Origin: Exiguobacterium alkaliphilum 12/1
Lineage (GTDB): Bacteria > Bacillota > Bacilli > Exiguobacteriales > Exiguobacteriaceae
Assembly (NCBI RefSeq): GCF_000714435.1
Contig: NZ_JJMW01000063.1
Location: 62,001 to 126,000, forward strand
Length of the DNA: 64,000 nucleotides
Direction: 5' to 3'
Part shown: one piece after another, positions 8,021-17,119 of the stretch
Layout of the letters: each line of letters begins with the position of its first letter
Numbering within the stretch: the first letter of the stretch is position 1
Notes under the pieces: generated by a model
What the model saw: only the letters and a program-made list of their open reading frames with translations
Databases searched by the model: none
Told to the model about the DNA's origin: nothing
Program-made: the position numbers and the translations under genes

Positions 8021-9138
8021 AATTCTTTCCACTTGCCGAGACGGTTACGACCGCTCCGTTTGGCGACATATAAGCCGACGTCTGCTTTCTTGGTCAGTTG
8101 CGCAGACGTGACGACTTTCGCCTCCGACGTGCTCGCAATCCCGATGGAGACGGTGACGTCAATCGAGGATCCGTCCGGTAGAACGAACGGGGTTTCGGCG
8201 ATTTGACGCAAGTAGCGTTTGCCGATGACGAAGCCTTGGGACAGGTTACAATCAGATAAGAGCACGGTAAATTCTTCCCCGCCGTTCCGGCAGACGACGT
8301 CGTCACTGCGCGCCGAGTCGTTCAAGCGTTTAGCAAGTTCGACTAAAATGACGTCCCCCGCGTCATGGCCGTATGTATCGTTGATTGACTTGAAGTGGTC
8401 GATGTCGAGTAAGAGCAAGGCAACGTCTTGCGTCCCGGTGAACACTTCTTCGTCGACGCGCTTCATCTCTTCTTCGAAACGACGGCGGTTGCCGATGCCT
8501 GTAAGCGCGTCTGTGAACGCCGCTTCCTTGTATTGGGAGATGAGCCGCTCCGACCGTTGCATCTTATGGATGCCGCCGTAAACGATATGAAGGACGAATC
8601 CGGCAGCGTACCCGATTGTGAGGAAGGCGAGGAACGTCCAAACGTATGTCTCGGCCTGATCATACGTGTAAAAATTTAGCAGGGAAAAGAGCGTGATGAA
8701 CCCCAGACTGATGCCGTTGACGATGCGGATATCTCGGGACGGGATGATGCGTTCACGAAAATGCAGGAACGCGACAGAAACAAGGGCCGCGAGCGAATAA
8801 TCCAAAAATGCGATCAACAAGAGCGTCTCCGATAAGATGAACGGCAAGACGAGAATACTCGCGACATACGTGATCCGCACGCCTGATAGGCCAAAGTAAA
8901 GAGCGGCGATCATGATGGGCACGAAGCCGTATTGAAAGTCGGCTTGGGCGTTCCACAACACGCCGTGTAGCGTGATGAGGACGGAAAGGCCGGCTAGTAA
9001 AAATGAGATGGTCACTTGACGCCGGAGCGGGAGCTTCGTCGTGAAACCGAGGCACGTGAGCCGGGAAATGATGTAAAGACCAGCGAGCAATAGGCTCGCA
9101 TTGGCGACCAAATTATTGATGAGCTGTGTCAGTGACAT
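8008..9138 (-). CDS. Membrane diguanylate cyclase (GGDEF)
   Basis: A 376-residue protein with five to six hydrophobic segments in the first 180 residues (5TM-5TMR-LYT-like sensor) and a C-terminal GGDEF domain (DALTGIGNRRRFEEE ... DIDHFKSINDTYGHDAGD ... NGGEEFTVLL). The active-site GGEEF is intact, and RSDD five residues upstream forms an I-site, so it should synthesise cyclic di-GMP with product inhibition. GAGGAGG directly abuts the ATG at 9150, so the in-frame ATG at 9138 is preferred. It is monocistronic, divergent from pullulanase. What the membrane part senses is unknown. Confidence 0.88.
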   Translation of the reverse strand: MSLTQLINNLVANASLLLAGLYIISRLTCLGFTTKLPLRRQVTISFLLAGLSVLITLHGVLWNAQADFQYGFVPIMIAALYFGLSGVRITYVASILVLPFILSETLLLIAFLDYSLAALVSVAFLHFRERIIPSRDIRIVNGISLGFITLFSLLNFYTYDQAETYVWTFLAFLTIGYAAGFVLHIVYGGIHKMQRSERLISQYKEAAFTDALTGIGNRRRFEEEMKRVDEEVFTGTQDVALLLLDIDHFKSINDTYGHDAGDVILVELAKRLNDSARSDDVVCRNGGEEFTVLLSDCNLSQGFVIGKRYLRQIAETPFVLPDGSSIDVTVSIGIASTSEAKVVTSAQLTKKADVGLYVAKRSGRNRLGKWKELKAN

Positions 9139-9289
9139 ATGGTGAACCATCCTCCTCTCCTTTCTATATACAGTTCATTCCTCCCAAATTGCAATCGTTT
9201 TTCAATTGGTAAATCGAGGTGGTTTGCCAACCGTTGGCGCGAAGTGGCAGAGCTTAGGTGCTTGATTAGAAAAACATTGAATTCAAGGA

Positions 9290-9324
9290 AGGAAACGTTT
9301 ACAATTTTTGTGTAAGCGTTTTCT
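9290..9324. promoter_or_regulatory. Two candidate CcpA (cre) sites before pullulanase
   Basis: TGTAAGCGTTTTCT (9311-9324) matches the cre consensus TGWAANCGNTNWCA at 13 of 14 positions. AGGAAACGTTTACA (9290-9303) read on the other strand matches at 12 of 14. Both lie just upstream of the pullulanase ribosome site, fitting carbon catabolite repression of a polysaccharide-degrading enzyme. Confidence 0.6.
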
Positions 9325-9353
9325 TAAATTTCATGCTACAAGGAGGGACCCTC

Positions 9354-12275
9354 ATGGTCTACAAACACTGGAAACCCGTATGGGCAGTTGTGCTAACGTT
9401 TGCACTGATTCTGTCAATGTTTCCGATGTCAGCATCGGCCCTTGATAAAGGCAAGTCGACGTTAGTCGTCGTCCACTATCAAGAAGCACCTGGCAACCAG
9501 ACGGATTGGAACTTATGGCTTTGGGCGAACGGCCCAGATTACTTCCCGAACAAAGGCTTCGCCTTCAACGGTGAGGACGACTTCGGCAAGGTGGCGGCCT
9601 ACGAATTCCCGGTCGATTCACCAGAACGACTCGGTCTCATCGTCCGAACGGACAATTGGGACAAAGACAAAGGGTCTGAGAACGACCGCTTCATTACGAG
9701 CGACATGATCAAAGATGGTGTCGCCGAAGTGTGGATCAAGTCGGGGGACTCGAAGATTTACACGTCGAATCCGGACGGGGACACGGCGAAGACGGAAGTC
9801 GACATGAAAGTACACTATTTCCGCTATGACAATACATACACGGACTGGGGTCTTTGGACTTGGCCGGACGGCGGAGACGGACAGAGTATCGCGTTCGATG
9901 AGACGGACGAATTTGGTGCCGTGGCGAACGTGAAGTTCGCGAACCCGGACGCGAAAAAACTGATCGGCCTCATCACGAAAAAAGGCGACTGGGCTGAAAA
10001 AGACGGTGAAGACCGCTTTGCACTCAGCACGGCGAAAGAGATTTGGCTCGTCGAAGGCGAGTCGACCATCTATTATTCAGAGCCTGAAATCGATCGCTCA
10101 CCGAAAATCGTCGCATTCGAGGCGACGACGTTCCGCACGGCGAAGCTCACGCTCAACCGCACCATCGATGCTTCGTTCGCGAAAGAACTGAAAGTCAATG
10201 GGGCGAACGTGAAATCAGTCGAGGTAACGGGGGACAAATCGGTCACGATTCAATTCAACGAAGACATCGATTTGACGAAAGTCATCACGGCGACACACCC
10301 GACGTTCGGGGAACGCGTGCTCCAAGCGGGTGACGTGCTCCGTTCACCGGAGTTTGACGCGAAGTATGCGTATGACGGCAAGCTCGGCATCACGTACCAA
10401 AAGTCGAAGACGAACTTCGTCTTGTGGGCCCCGACAGCCCAAGACGTCAAACTCGAACTTTGGAACATGCCGAAAGACCGACCGGCAAACGATCAAGACA
10501 TCAAGAAGACGATTCAAATGAAGCGTGGGGAACGCGGCACGTGGATTGCGGAAGTGCGCGGTGACCTCGACGGCATCGGCTACACGTATAACGTCAAGCA
10601 CGCCTCGGGCAGCATCCGTGCGGTCGACCCGTATGCGACAGCAGTCGGCGTGAACGGCGACCAAGGGGTCATCGTCGACTTGAAAGAGACGAACCCGAAA
10701 CGTTGGAACAACATGAAACCACAGTTGAAGCAATCGACGGACGCGATCATTTACGAGACGCACGTCCGGGACTTCTCAATCTTCGACGTGACGTCGAACA
10801 CGTACGACTCAGGCATTCGCCATAAGGGCAAATACCTCGGTGTCGTCCAACCCGGCACTCGCTTGATTGAGAATGGCAAGAAGACGGATACGAAGACAGG
10901 GCTCGACCACGTCAAAGATTTAGGCGTGACGCACGTCCAGTTTATCCCGGTGTACGACTATAACACGGCATCGGTCGATGAGACGAACCCGGACGCGAAA
11001 TACAACTGGGGTTACGATCCGAAAAACTATAACGCGCCAGAAGGGTCATATTCGACGAACCCGTATGACGCGAAAGTTCGCATCACGCAATTGAAAGAAA
11101 TGATTCAAGGGCTCCACGACCATAACTTGCGCGCGGTCATGGACGTCGTCTACAACCATATGTTCGATGCTCAGGCGTCGAACCTTCACAAAATCGTTCC
11201 TGGCTACTACTACCGTTACACGGCAGGCGGCGACTTCGCGAACGGGACCGGCGTCGGAAACGACACGGCTTCAGAGCGGAAGATGATGCAAAAGCTCATC
11301 GTCGACTCGACAGTGTACTGGGCAACCGAGTATAAGTGGGACGGGTTCCGCTTCGACCTCATGGGGATCCATGACGTCGACACGATGAACAAAGTCCGCC
11401 AAGCGCTCGACAAGGTCGACAAGTCGATCCTCGTCTTCGGCGAAGGTTGGGACCTCGGCACACCGCTCGACCCGGCATTGAAAGCGAACCAAAAGAACGC
11501 CTACAAGATGCCAGGCGTCGCGCACTTTAACGACAACATCCGTGACGGCTTGAAAGGCAGCGTCTTCATCGACACGGACAACGGCTTCATCAACGGCAAA
11601 GACGGCCTTGAGAATCGCATCAAGACCGGCATCGTCGGGGAAATCGATTACAACGCGGACATCAAAGGCTACACGAAGCAACCGACGCAAGCGATCACGT
11701 ACGTCGAAGCGCACGACAACCACACGCTTTGGGACAAGCTCGAGCTCACGAACCCGGAGACGTCGGAAGCGGACCGGACGAAGATGCACCGTCTCGCCTC
11801 GAGCATCCTCTTGACGAGCCAAGGGACGACGTTCATCCACGCCGGCCAAGAGTTCATGCGGACGAAAGAAGGCGACCACAACTCGTACAAGTCGCCGGAC
11901 CGCATCAACCAGATGGACTGGAAACGCGCCGCCGACCGGAAGGCGGACGTCCAGTACATGAAAGGTTTAATCGAAATGCGTAAAGCCAACCCGGGCCTTC
12001 GCATGACGGACGCGAAAGACGTCAAGAAAAACGTCAAGTTCTACCGTTCTGAGCCGAACGTCATCACGTACTTGATTGACGACAAGGCACCAGGCCAGAA
12101 GAAAGATTTGTTCATCACCCATAACGCCAACGCGAAAACGGTCAAAGTGAAACTCCCGACTGGGCAGTGGAACGTGATCGTCGACGGGAACCAGGCAGGC
12201 ACGAAGACGATTAAACGCGTCTCGGGCTATGTAGACGTGCCGGCGTACGCGACGGTCGTTGTGAAACAACCATAA
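9354..12275 (+). CDS. pulA: Secreted type I pullulanase
   Basis: A 973-residue glycoside hydrolase of family GH13. An N-terminal signal peptide ends near SASA (about residue 30); two tandem CBM41 starch-binding domains (about 33-125 and 148-237; each with HYFRYD/HYQEAPGN-type starts and a W-LWxW core) follow, then a small beta domain, a CBM48 (FVLWAPTAQDVKLELW) and the catalytic barrel. The pullulanase motif YNWGYDP, MDVVYNH, GFRFDLMG, VFGEGWD and EAHDNHTLWD supply the catalytic Asp, Glu and Asp. It should cut alpha-1,6 branches of pullulan and starch outside the cell. The ATG at 9354 is chosen over 9333, which lies before the AAGGAGGG. Candidate cre sites precede it. Confidence 0.95.
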   Translation: MVYKHWKPVWAVVLTFALILSMFPMSASALDKGKSTLVVVHYQEAPGNQTDWNLWLWANGPDYFPNKGFAFNGEDDFGKVAAYEFPVDSPERLGLIVRTDNWDKDKGSENDRFITSDMIKDGVAEVWIKSGDSKIYTSNPDGDTAKTEVDMKVHYFRYDNTYTDWGLWTWPDGGDGQSIAFDETDEFGAVANVKFANPDAKKLIGLITKKGDWAEKDGEDRFALSTAKEIWLVEGESTIYYSEPEIDRSPKIVAFEATTFRTAKLTLNRTIDASFAKELKVNGANVKSVEVTGDKSVTIQFNEDIDLTKVITATHPTFGERVLQAGDVLRSPEFDAKYAYDGKLGITYQKSKTNFVLWAPTAQDVKLELWNMPKDRPANDQDIKKTIQMKRGERGTWIAEVRGDLDGIGYTYNVKHASGSIRAVDPYATAVGVNGDQGVIVDLKETNPKRWNNMKPQLKQSTDAIIYETHVRDFSIFDVTSNTYDSGIRHKGKYLGVVQPGTRLIENGKKTDTKTGLDHVKDLGVTHVQFIPVYDYNTASVDETNPDAKYNWGYDPKNYNAPEGSYSTNPYDAKVRITQLKEMIQGLHDHNLRAVMDVVYNHMFDAQASNLHKIVPGYYYRYTAGGDFANGTGVGNDTASERKMMQKLIVDSTVYWATEYKWDGFRFDLMGIHDVDTMNKVRQALDKVDKSILVFGEGWDLGTPLDPALKANQKNAYKMPGVAHFNDNIRDGLKGSVFIDTDNGFINGKDGLENRIKTGIVGEIDYNADIKGYTKQPTQAITYVEAHDNHTLWDKLELTNPETSEADRTKMHRLASSILLTSQGTTFIHAGQEFMRTKEGDHNSYKSPDRINQMDWKRAADRKADVQYMKGLIEMRKANPGLRMTDAKDVKKNVKFYRSEPNVITYLIDDKAPGQKKDLFITHNANAKTVKVKLPTGQWNVIVDGNQAGTKTIKRVSGYVDVPAYATVVVKQP

Positions 12276-12281
12276 CCTCTA

Positions 12282-12306
12282 GACCACGGTTTTCCGTGGT
12301 CTTTTG
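12282..12306 (+). terminator. Pullulanase terminator
   Basis: GACCACGG-TTTT-CCGTGGTC followed by TTTTG, a compact perfect 8-bp stem just after the stop codon. Confidence 0.8.
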
Positions 12307-12347
12307 TCATGGTTCAAAAAATTAACATATCCACCTAAACAATTCAG

Positions 12348-12375
12348 TTGATGCACATCTCCCAAGTTCTATAAG
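12348..12375 (+). promoter_or_regulatory. Candidate promoter of nos
   Basis: TTGATG (12348-12353) and TATAAG (12370-12375) are separated by 16 bp, about 33 bp before the nos start. Confidence 0.4.
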
Positions 12376-12407
12376 ATGAAAAAGACAGATATGAAGAGGA
12401 GATAGAC

Positions 12408-13481
12408 ATGATGGTACAGGCAGCACGAGACTTTTTCTCACAATTGAAAGGAGATCAGACGGAACGATGGATGGAAGTGGAGTCAGAAATCAATCGGACG
12501 GGCACATATACGCTGACGACCGAAGAGTTGACGGAAGGGGCGAAGCTCGCCTGGCGCAACTCGAACCGTTGCATCGGCCGACTGTTCTGGCAGACGCTCC
12601 ACGTGCGTGACGCCCGGGACGTGACGACGTTTGACGAGGTGTTCGACGCGCTCGTCGCACATCTCCGTTTCGCCACGAACGGCGGCAAAATCCGCTCGAC
12701 GATGACCGTTCTCCCAAACGAATTTCGTCTTTTGAACAGCCAGCTCGTCCGCTACGCCGGCTACGAGACGGCGGAAGGGATCATCGGCGACCCGTTGTCG
12801 CTCAATATGACGAGACAAGCCGAACGACTCGGATGGCGCGGTGCCGGGACGGCGTTTGACGTGTTGCCACTCCTAATTACGGACGGGCAAGACGTACGGT
12901 TGTACGAATTGCCGGACGACGCGGTGCTCGAGGTCGAGATTCACCATGACGACTACGACTTGTTTGACGGGCGGACCATCCAATGGCATGCGGTCCCGGC
13001 CATCGCCGATATGGAACTAGAAATCGGAGGACTCCGTTTCACGTCGGTGCCGTTCAACGGCTGGTACATGGAAACCGAGATTGGGGCGCGCAACTTGGCC
13101 GACGCCGACCGTTATAACTTGCTGCCACTCGTCGGTGCGTCGCTCGGGCTCGACATCACGAAAGAGCGGACGCTTTGGCGCGACCGCGCGCTCGTCGAGC
13201 TGAACGTCGCCGTCTTGCAGTCGTTCGAGCGGTCCGGCGTGACAATCGTCGACCATCATACGGCGGCCAAACAGTTCAAGCGGTTCGAGAAGAACGAGAC
13301 GGACGCGGGACGTGACGTCACGGGGCAGTGGAGCTGGCTCATCCCGCCGCTCTCACCGGCCGCGACGCACGTGTTCCATCAACATTACGAAGACCGGGTC
13401 ATGACACCGAACTTGTTCGCCCGTTCCGGATGCCCGTTTTCCGCGTTTCAAGCGAAGCCAAAAGAGGAATTGAAAGGCTAG
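12408..13481 (+). CDS. nos: Bacterial nitric oxide synthase oxygenase
   Basis: A 357-residue protein corresponding to the heme oxygenase domain of NOS without the reductase domain, the form usual in Bacillus-type bacteria. The proximal heme ligand is Cys55 in AWRNSNRCIGRLFW; the substrate-binding region includes NGWYMETEIGARN with the Glu that binds arginine. It makes NO from L-arginine using electrons from cellular flavodoxins and reduced pterin or folate. AGAGGAG lies 6 nt before the first ATG; an ATG immediately follows (12411). An RDD-type membrane protein gene lies 15 bp downstream and is probably co-transcribed up to the terminator at 13922. Confidence 0.95.
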   Translation: MMVQAARDFFSQLKGDQTERWMEVESEINRTGTYTLTTEELTEGAKLAWRNSNRCIGRLFWQTLHVRDARDVTTFDEVFDALVAHLRFATNGGKIRSTMTVLPNEFRLLNSQLVRYAGYETAEGIIGDPLSLNMTRQAERLGWRGAGTAFDVLPLLITDGQDVRLYELPDDAVLEVEIHHDDYDLFDGRTIQWHAVPAIADMELEIGGLRFTSVPFNGWYMETEIGARNLADADRYNLLPLVGASLGLDITKERTLWRDRALVELNVAVLQSFERSGVTIVDHHTAAKQFKRFEKNETDAGRDVTGQWSWLIPPLSPAATHVFHQHYEDRVMTPNLFARSGCPFSAFQAKPKEELKG

Positions 13482-13496
13482 AACCGAAACGAAAGG

Positions 13497-13916
13497 ATGA
13501 TGAACGTGGCAGTCCCAATCTGGAAGCGTGCCGTCGCCAGTCAAATCGACCAACTCATTTTTCAGACACCGGCCAAACTGATTGAAAAATCGATTCGCAA
13601 AGCAATTTGGCCTAAAAAAGAAGTGAAGCGTTATTACTTACCGACGCTCGTCACAATCACCGGAGAAGTATACTTCCTCTTGAATCGGAACGGCCAGACG
13701 ATCGGTGACCAGGTCGTCGGCATCAAAGTCGTCAGCCAAGACGGCCGTCCGCTCTCGCTCGAACAAGTCGTGAAACGGACGCTCTATAAGGACGTCGTCT
13801 ACCCGGCGACGCTCGGGCTCCCACTCCTCCGGGCGCTCCAACAGATGAAGTCGAACAAGGACGTCGAACTCCCGCACGACGAGTTCGCCCACACGAAACT
13901 GATTTCGACAAAATGA
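13497..13916 (+). CDS. RDD-family membrane protein
   Basis: A 139-residue protein with the RDD pattern: an N-terminal segment KRAVASQIDQLIF, a central TITGEVYFLLNRNGQTIGDQVVGIKVVSQDGRPL block (positions about 51-84) and a terminal H-DEFAHTKLI in place of the usual HDRLAGT. RDD proteins are small membrane proteins of mostly unknown function. Three in-frame starts (13497, 13500, GTG 13506) share one AAAGG site, so the exact N-terminus is uncertain. Co-directional with nos at a 15-bp gap; a functional link is not shown. Confidence 0.7.
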   Translation: MMNVAVPIWKRAVASQIDQLIFQTPAKLIEKSIRKAIWPKKEVKRYYLPTLVTITGEVYFLLNRNGQTIGDQVVGIKVVSQDGRPLSLEQVVKRTLYKDVVYPATLGLPLLRALQQMKSNKDVELPHDEFAHTKLISTK

Positions 13917-13921
13917 CTCGG

Positions 13922-13951
13922 GCAGGGCGATGCGAATCGTCCTGCTTTTTT
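13922..13951 (+). terminator. Terminator after the nos-RDD unit
   Basis: GCAGGGCGAT pairs with ATCGTCCTGC (one G-T) around GCGA, followed by TTTTTT. Confidence 0.85.
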
Positions 13952-14027
13952 CATCAGGCAAGTGGCGCCTGAAATCATGTATAATGAGAGAAGACAAATT
14001 AGAACGACCACTGGAGGACTTGTACTT

Positions 14028-14879
14028 ATGACAAAAATCGCATGGATCACAGATAGTATGGCCAACTTCTCGAAAGAGGAGGCGGCGACGCTCGGCGTCG
14101 AGATCGTCCCGATTCAATTGATCGTCGACGGCAGCGGCTATAGCGAGACGGACTTGTCGCTTGAAGACTTGCACCGCTACATGATTGAACAAAAGAAAGA
14201 GGCGAAGACGTCACAACCGATCTTCGGTGACTTCATCGCCCGCTATGAGCGGTTGAAAGAAGACGGCTACGACTGCGCCATCGCCGTCCACTGCTCGAAC
14301 GGGTTGAGCTCGACGGTGAAAAATTCGAGCGCAGCGGCCGAAGCGGCCGGTTTCAAGGTGTTCACGGTCGACTCGCACGCCGCGCTCGAGGCACAACAAG
14401 AGCTCGTCCGTCTCGGACGCGCGGCCGAGGCGGAAGGGAAGTCTCCAGAAGAGATTGTCGCCTTGCTCGAGGCGTGGCGCGACAAGAAGAACTTCTTCAT
14501 GATTATCGGCAACATGGAGACGATGCGCCGTGGCGGCCGTGTCTCGTCAGGCGAGCTCTTCCTCGCCAACATCTTGAACATCAAGCCGATCATCACGCTC
14601 GATGAGACGGGGAAAGTCATCCCGTTCAAAAAGGCACGCTCGCTCAAGAAAGCGTACGCCGAGATGGTGACCGAGCTCGAACGCCGTCACGCCGCGAACG
14701 GGGTGAAGGACAACCGTGTCATCGTCCAGACGGCGCTCGCTCCGTCGATGCAAGACGACCTCGTCGCGCTCATCGAATCGAAACTGCCGACACTTGATGT
14801 CGTGCGCACGCGCTTCTGCCCGTCGATCGCGGTCCATGCCGGCTTCGAGACGGTCGGTGTGCTCTGGCTCGACGCGTAA
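14028..14879 (+). CDS. DegV-family fatty acid-binding protein
   Basis: A 283-residue DegV protein, recognisable from KIAWITDSMANFSKEEA at the start, TSQPIFGDFIARYE near 65, and the MRRGGRVSSGE motif near 165. DegV (FakB-like) proteins bind a fatty acid and, with the kinase FakA, feed exogenous fatty acids into lipid synthesis; the partner kinase is not in this window. The ATG at 14028 follows GGAGG by 10 nt; a TATAAT at 13980-13985 is a likely -10. The stop codon overlaps an ATG of the following thioredoxin-like reading frame, suggesting one transcript. A second DegV gene lies at 20320. Confidence 0.92.
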   Translation: MTKIAWITDSMANFSKEEAATLGVEIVPIQLIVDGSGYSETDLSLEDLHRYMIEQKKEAKTSQPIFGDFIARYERLKEDGYDCAIAVHCSNGLSSTVKNSSAAAEAAGFKVFTVDSHAALEAQQELVRLGRAAEAEGKSPEEIVALLEAWRDKKNFFMIIGNMETMRRGGRVSSGELFLANILNIKPIITLDETGKVIPFKKARSLKKAYAEMVTELERRHAANGVKDNRVIVQTALAPSMQDDLVALIESKLPTLDVVRTRFCPSIAVHAGFETVGVLWLDA

Positions 14880-14896
14880 TGGAAGGAGGGATGGAT

Positions 14897-15220
14897 ATGG
14901 AAAGCGTGACGACCCTTGACGCCTTGAACGAACGGATCGCAGAAGCGGACCAGCTCCTCGTCTACGTCTCGCACCCGGGATGTAGCGTCTGCCATGCGCT
15001 CAAGCCGCAAGTCGAAGACATGCTGACCGCGTTCCCGCAAATCGCATCCGTCGCGGTCGATTCGGACGAAGTGCCCGACATCGCCGGCGCGTACTCGATT
15101 TTCACCGTGCCTGTCGTCTTATACTTCATGAACGGAAAAGAGATGCTCCGCCGGGCCCGGTTCGTGCCAATCGGCGAGTTGACGCACCAACTCGAACGAA
15201 TTCAAGACATGCGTAAGTAA
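14897..15220 (+). CDS. Thioredoxin-like protein (CSVC)
   Basis: A 107-residue thioredoxin-fold protein with a CxxC redox pair in HPGCSVCHALKPQ (about residues 29-32) and the cis-Pro loop FTVPVVLYF. It resembles the small YtpP-type thioredoxins of Bacillus. Three in-frame ATGs exist; 14897 is chosen because it lies 7 nt after GGAGG, while 14891 is too close. It follows degV with a 17-bp gap and ends at a terminator, so both likely share an mRNA. Substrates unknown. Confidence 0.85.
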   Translation: MESVTTLDALNERIAEADQLLVYVSHPGCSVCHALKPQVEDMLTAFPQIASVAVDSDEVPDIAGAYSIFTVPVVLYFMNGKEMLRRARFVPIGELTHQLERIQDMRK

Positions 15221-15249
15221 TCCGCAGGCAGACGCCTGTGGATTTTTTT
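15220..15249 (+). terminator. Terminator after thioredoxin-like gene
   Basis: ATCCGCAGGC pairs with GCCTGTGGAT (one G-T) around AGAC, followed by seven T. Confidence 0.85.
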
Positions 15250-15324
15250 GATTGTCGCACCACCTCATCGGGAATCGGTAAGAGAGTCACGTCGGACGTT
15301 CAATGGAGAAATGGGGAATCGATT

Positions 15325-16239
15325 ATGCACATGCTGCGCCACTCGGAGTGGGCGGATACGAAGCTCACGCTCCACCTCGTGTCACAGATTTTAGGGAAAA
15401 TCAAACTCGGACTAGCCCTGCAACAGCCGCAATGGGCCCACGTCACGTTACCGCTCACCGTGAGCGGCTTCTCGACCGGACCGCTCTATGGCGGGGGCAG
15501 GTGGTTCGAGATTGAAGTCGATGTCCTGACCTCAGAAATCACCGTGCAAGTCGAGGGGAGTCGAGCGGTCATCCTGCTTGCCGACGGGACGTCCATCAAA
15601 TCGTATTACGACGCCATCGTCTGGGCGCTCGAGTCGTCTGGCGTCACGGTCAGGATCAATCCGAAATCGCAAGAGATGGCCGAGACGCGGTGGCTCGACC
15701 GAAACGAGACGCCGCTCGCCTATGACGCCGATGCGGCGCAAAAAGGACTCCAGTTGTTCCGTGATGCGGCAAGGGAACAAGCGATGTTCCTCGCCCCGCT
15801 CCGGTGCCGGAAAGTGATGCCGGCCTTGTTTTGGGGCACGTTCGACGTCTCGTCGCTCATCGTCTATAACGCACACGAACCGTTCCCGAAAGATTTGGTC
15901 ATCGAGCAGGCGGCGTTTGACGAGCCGATGATTGAGTTCGGCTTTTGGCTCGGGGATGCGTCCGTCGACGTGCCGACATTTTTCATTTTGCCGTATCCGT
16001 TCCAATATACGGAACTCCCATCGGAGCGGCTACAACCGGCGGACGCCTACTATGACGCCGCGATGAGCGAATGTTTCCTGTCACTCGAACATACAGCGGA
16101 CGGGGACGTCCAGGCTTTCTTCCGTACGTCGTTCGATTTGTTGAGCGAGCGGCTAGGGTGGGAAGGATGCGACCATTATTTTTTACCGCTCAAGATGCCC
16201 GCGCAGTCGCAACAAGAGCCCACGGACGAAAGTCCGTGA
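15325..16239 (+). CDS. DUF5996-family protein
   Basis: A 304-residue protein of a family of unknown function, recognised from DTKLTLHLVSQILGKIKLGL and WAHVTLPLTVSGFSTGPL near the N-terminus, FEIEVDVLTSEI in the middle and MPALFWGTFD near 180. No catalytic motif can be named with confidence. The longer frame from 15238 would run through the preceding terminator; the ATG at 15325 with GGGGA upstream is more likely. It stands alone between two terminators. Function unknown. Confidence 0.75.
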   Translation: MHMLRHSEWADTKLTLHLVSQILGKIKLGLALQQPQWAHVTLPLTVSGFSTGPLYGGGRWFEIEVDVLTSEITVQVEGSRAVILLADGTSIKSYYDAIVWALESSGVTVRINPKSQEMAETRWLDRNETPLAYDADAAQKGLQLFRDAAREQAMFLAPLRCRKVMPALFWGTFDVSSLIVYNAHEPFPKDLVIEQAAFDEPMIEFGFWLGDASVDVPTFFILPYPFQYTELPSERLQPADAYYDAAMSECFLSLEHTADGDVQAFFRTSFDLLSERLGWEGCDHYFLPLKMPAQSQQEPTDESP

Positions 16240-16250
16240 GCTCTTGTTTT
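16211..16250 (+). terminator. Terminator overlapping the DUF5996 stop
   Basis: ACAAGAGCCCACGGAC and GTCCGTGAGCTCTTGT pair (one mismatch) around GAAA, followed by TTTTG. The gene's stop codon is inside the right arm. Confidence 0.8.
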
Positions 16251-16305
16251 GTTACTATCTATTATTTTTTTCGATTGAAAATAATCGATTAATCAATCAT
16301 CTAAA

Positions 16306-17034
16306 TTAGCCTTCTGTTGTCTGCGGTACGAGGTAAATCAAGCCGAACGGGTTGTGGAGCAAGTTGTCAATCGACGTGCGTTCGTCTTCACCCATCTCGA
16401 CCGTGAACGTTCTGCCGTCATCGAAGGCGAAGCTGTCGCCGTCGCCGAACATCGAGCCACCTGAAATCAAGTGGAAGTTGAACGAATGGATGACGTGAAT
16501 CGCATCTTCGACGTCAAGCGTCGACGGGACGGCGACGTCGGCTTGACCGAACGCTTTCATGCCCCACGACATGTAGGCCGTCTCCTCTTCAGTGATAGCC
16601 GTGAGGAGCGAGTAGTCGAGGGCGAGGTCTTCTTCTTTCGACTCTTGCCACTCCTCTTTCGAGTAGGCGACGCCTGCCGTCTCGACCATGACACCGAGGC
16701 CGCCCGCGTTCAAGAGCGCGTTCGCCGCACGACGGGCTGCCGCGATGTCCGACACGTCGTTCACATCGACGATCAAGTAGACGATGTGCGTGTGACGGGC
16801 CAGTCCTTTCGCGATTTTTGGCGTGAAGCCGCTCGTGCTCGCATGAATCATCGCCTCGGCGAGCGCCGGGTCGCGTTCGATGACCTCGACCGTGAACGCT
16901 TTACCGGTCTCGTCTTCAAGTAGCAACAGACCTGCCATCGTGTAGCCTTCGCTATGTAAACTGATTTGTTCGTTGACTGCCTCGGCCGATGACCAGTTTC
17001 CTGGGATGGCGAGCAACACTTGTGTACGGTTCAT
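16306..17034 (-). CDS. Protein of unknown function, possibly DUF4261-like
   Basis: A 242-residue soluble, acidic protein. Segments such as AYMSWGMKAFGQADVAVPS (about 165-183) and VEDAIHVIHSFNFHLIS recall DUF4261 proteins, but this is a tentative match. No signal peptide, membrane segment or obvious catalytic motif is visible. The ATG at 17034 is preferred since AAAAGG lies about 9 nt upstream; upstream in-frame ATGs at 17043 and 17055 lack spacing. It lies downstream of the ABC exporter genes on the same strand with an 85-bp gap containing a modest hairpin (17063-17082). Confidence 0.6.
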   Translation of the reverse strand: MNRTQVLLAIPGNWSSAEAVNEQISLHSEGYTMAGLLLLEDETGKAFTVEVIERDPALAEAMIHASTSGFTPKIAKGLARHTHIVYLIVDVNDVSDIAAARRAANALLNAGGLGVMVETAGVAYSKEEWQESKEEDLALDYSLLTAITEEETAYMSWGMKAFGQADVAVPSTLDVEDAIHVIHSFNFHLISGGSMFGDGDSFAFDDGRTFTVEMGEDERTSIDNLLHNPFGLIYLVPQTTEG

Positions 17035-17119
17035 ATGAATCATCCTTTTCTGCAAATAGTCAGGCCCCTCATGCGAGAGGCCCGGTCTCTTCTCTTATTA
17101 TGCCCTATTTCGGGACAAA

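Noticed and set aside
17063-17082. Hairpin GGCCCCTC/GAGAGGCC after the FtsX permease gene
   Set aside because: The stem has a mismatch and no T-run on the minus strand, so it was not listed as a terminator.
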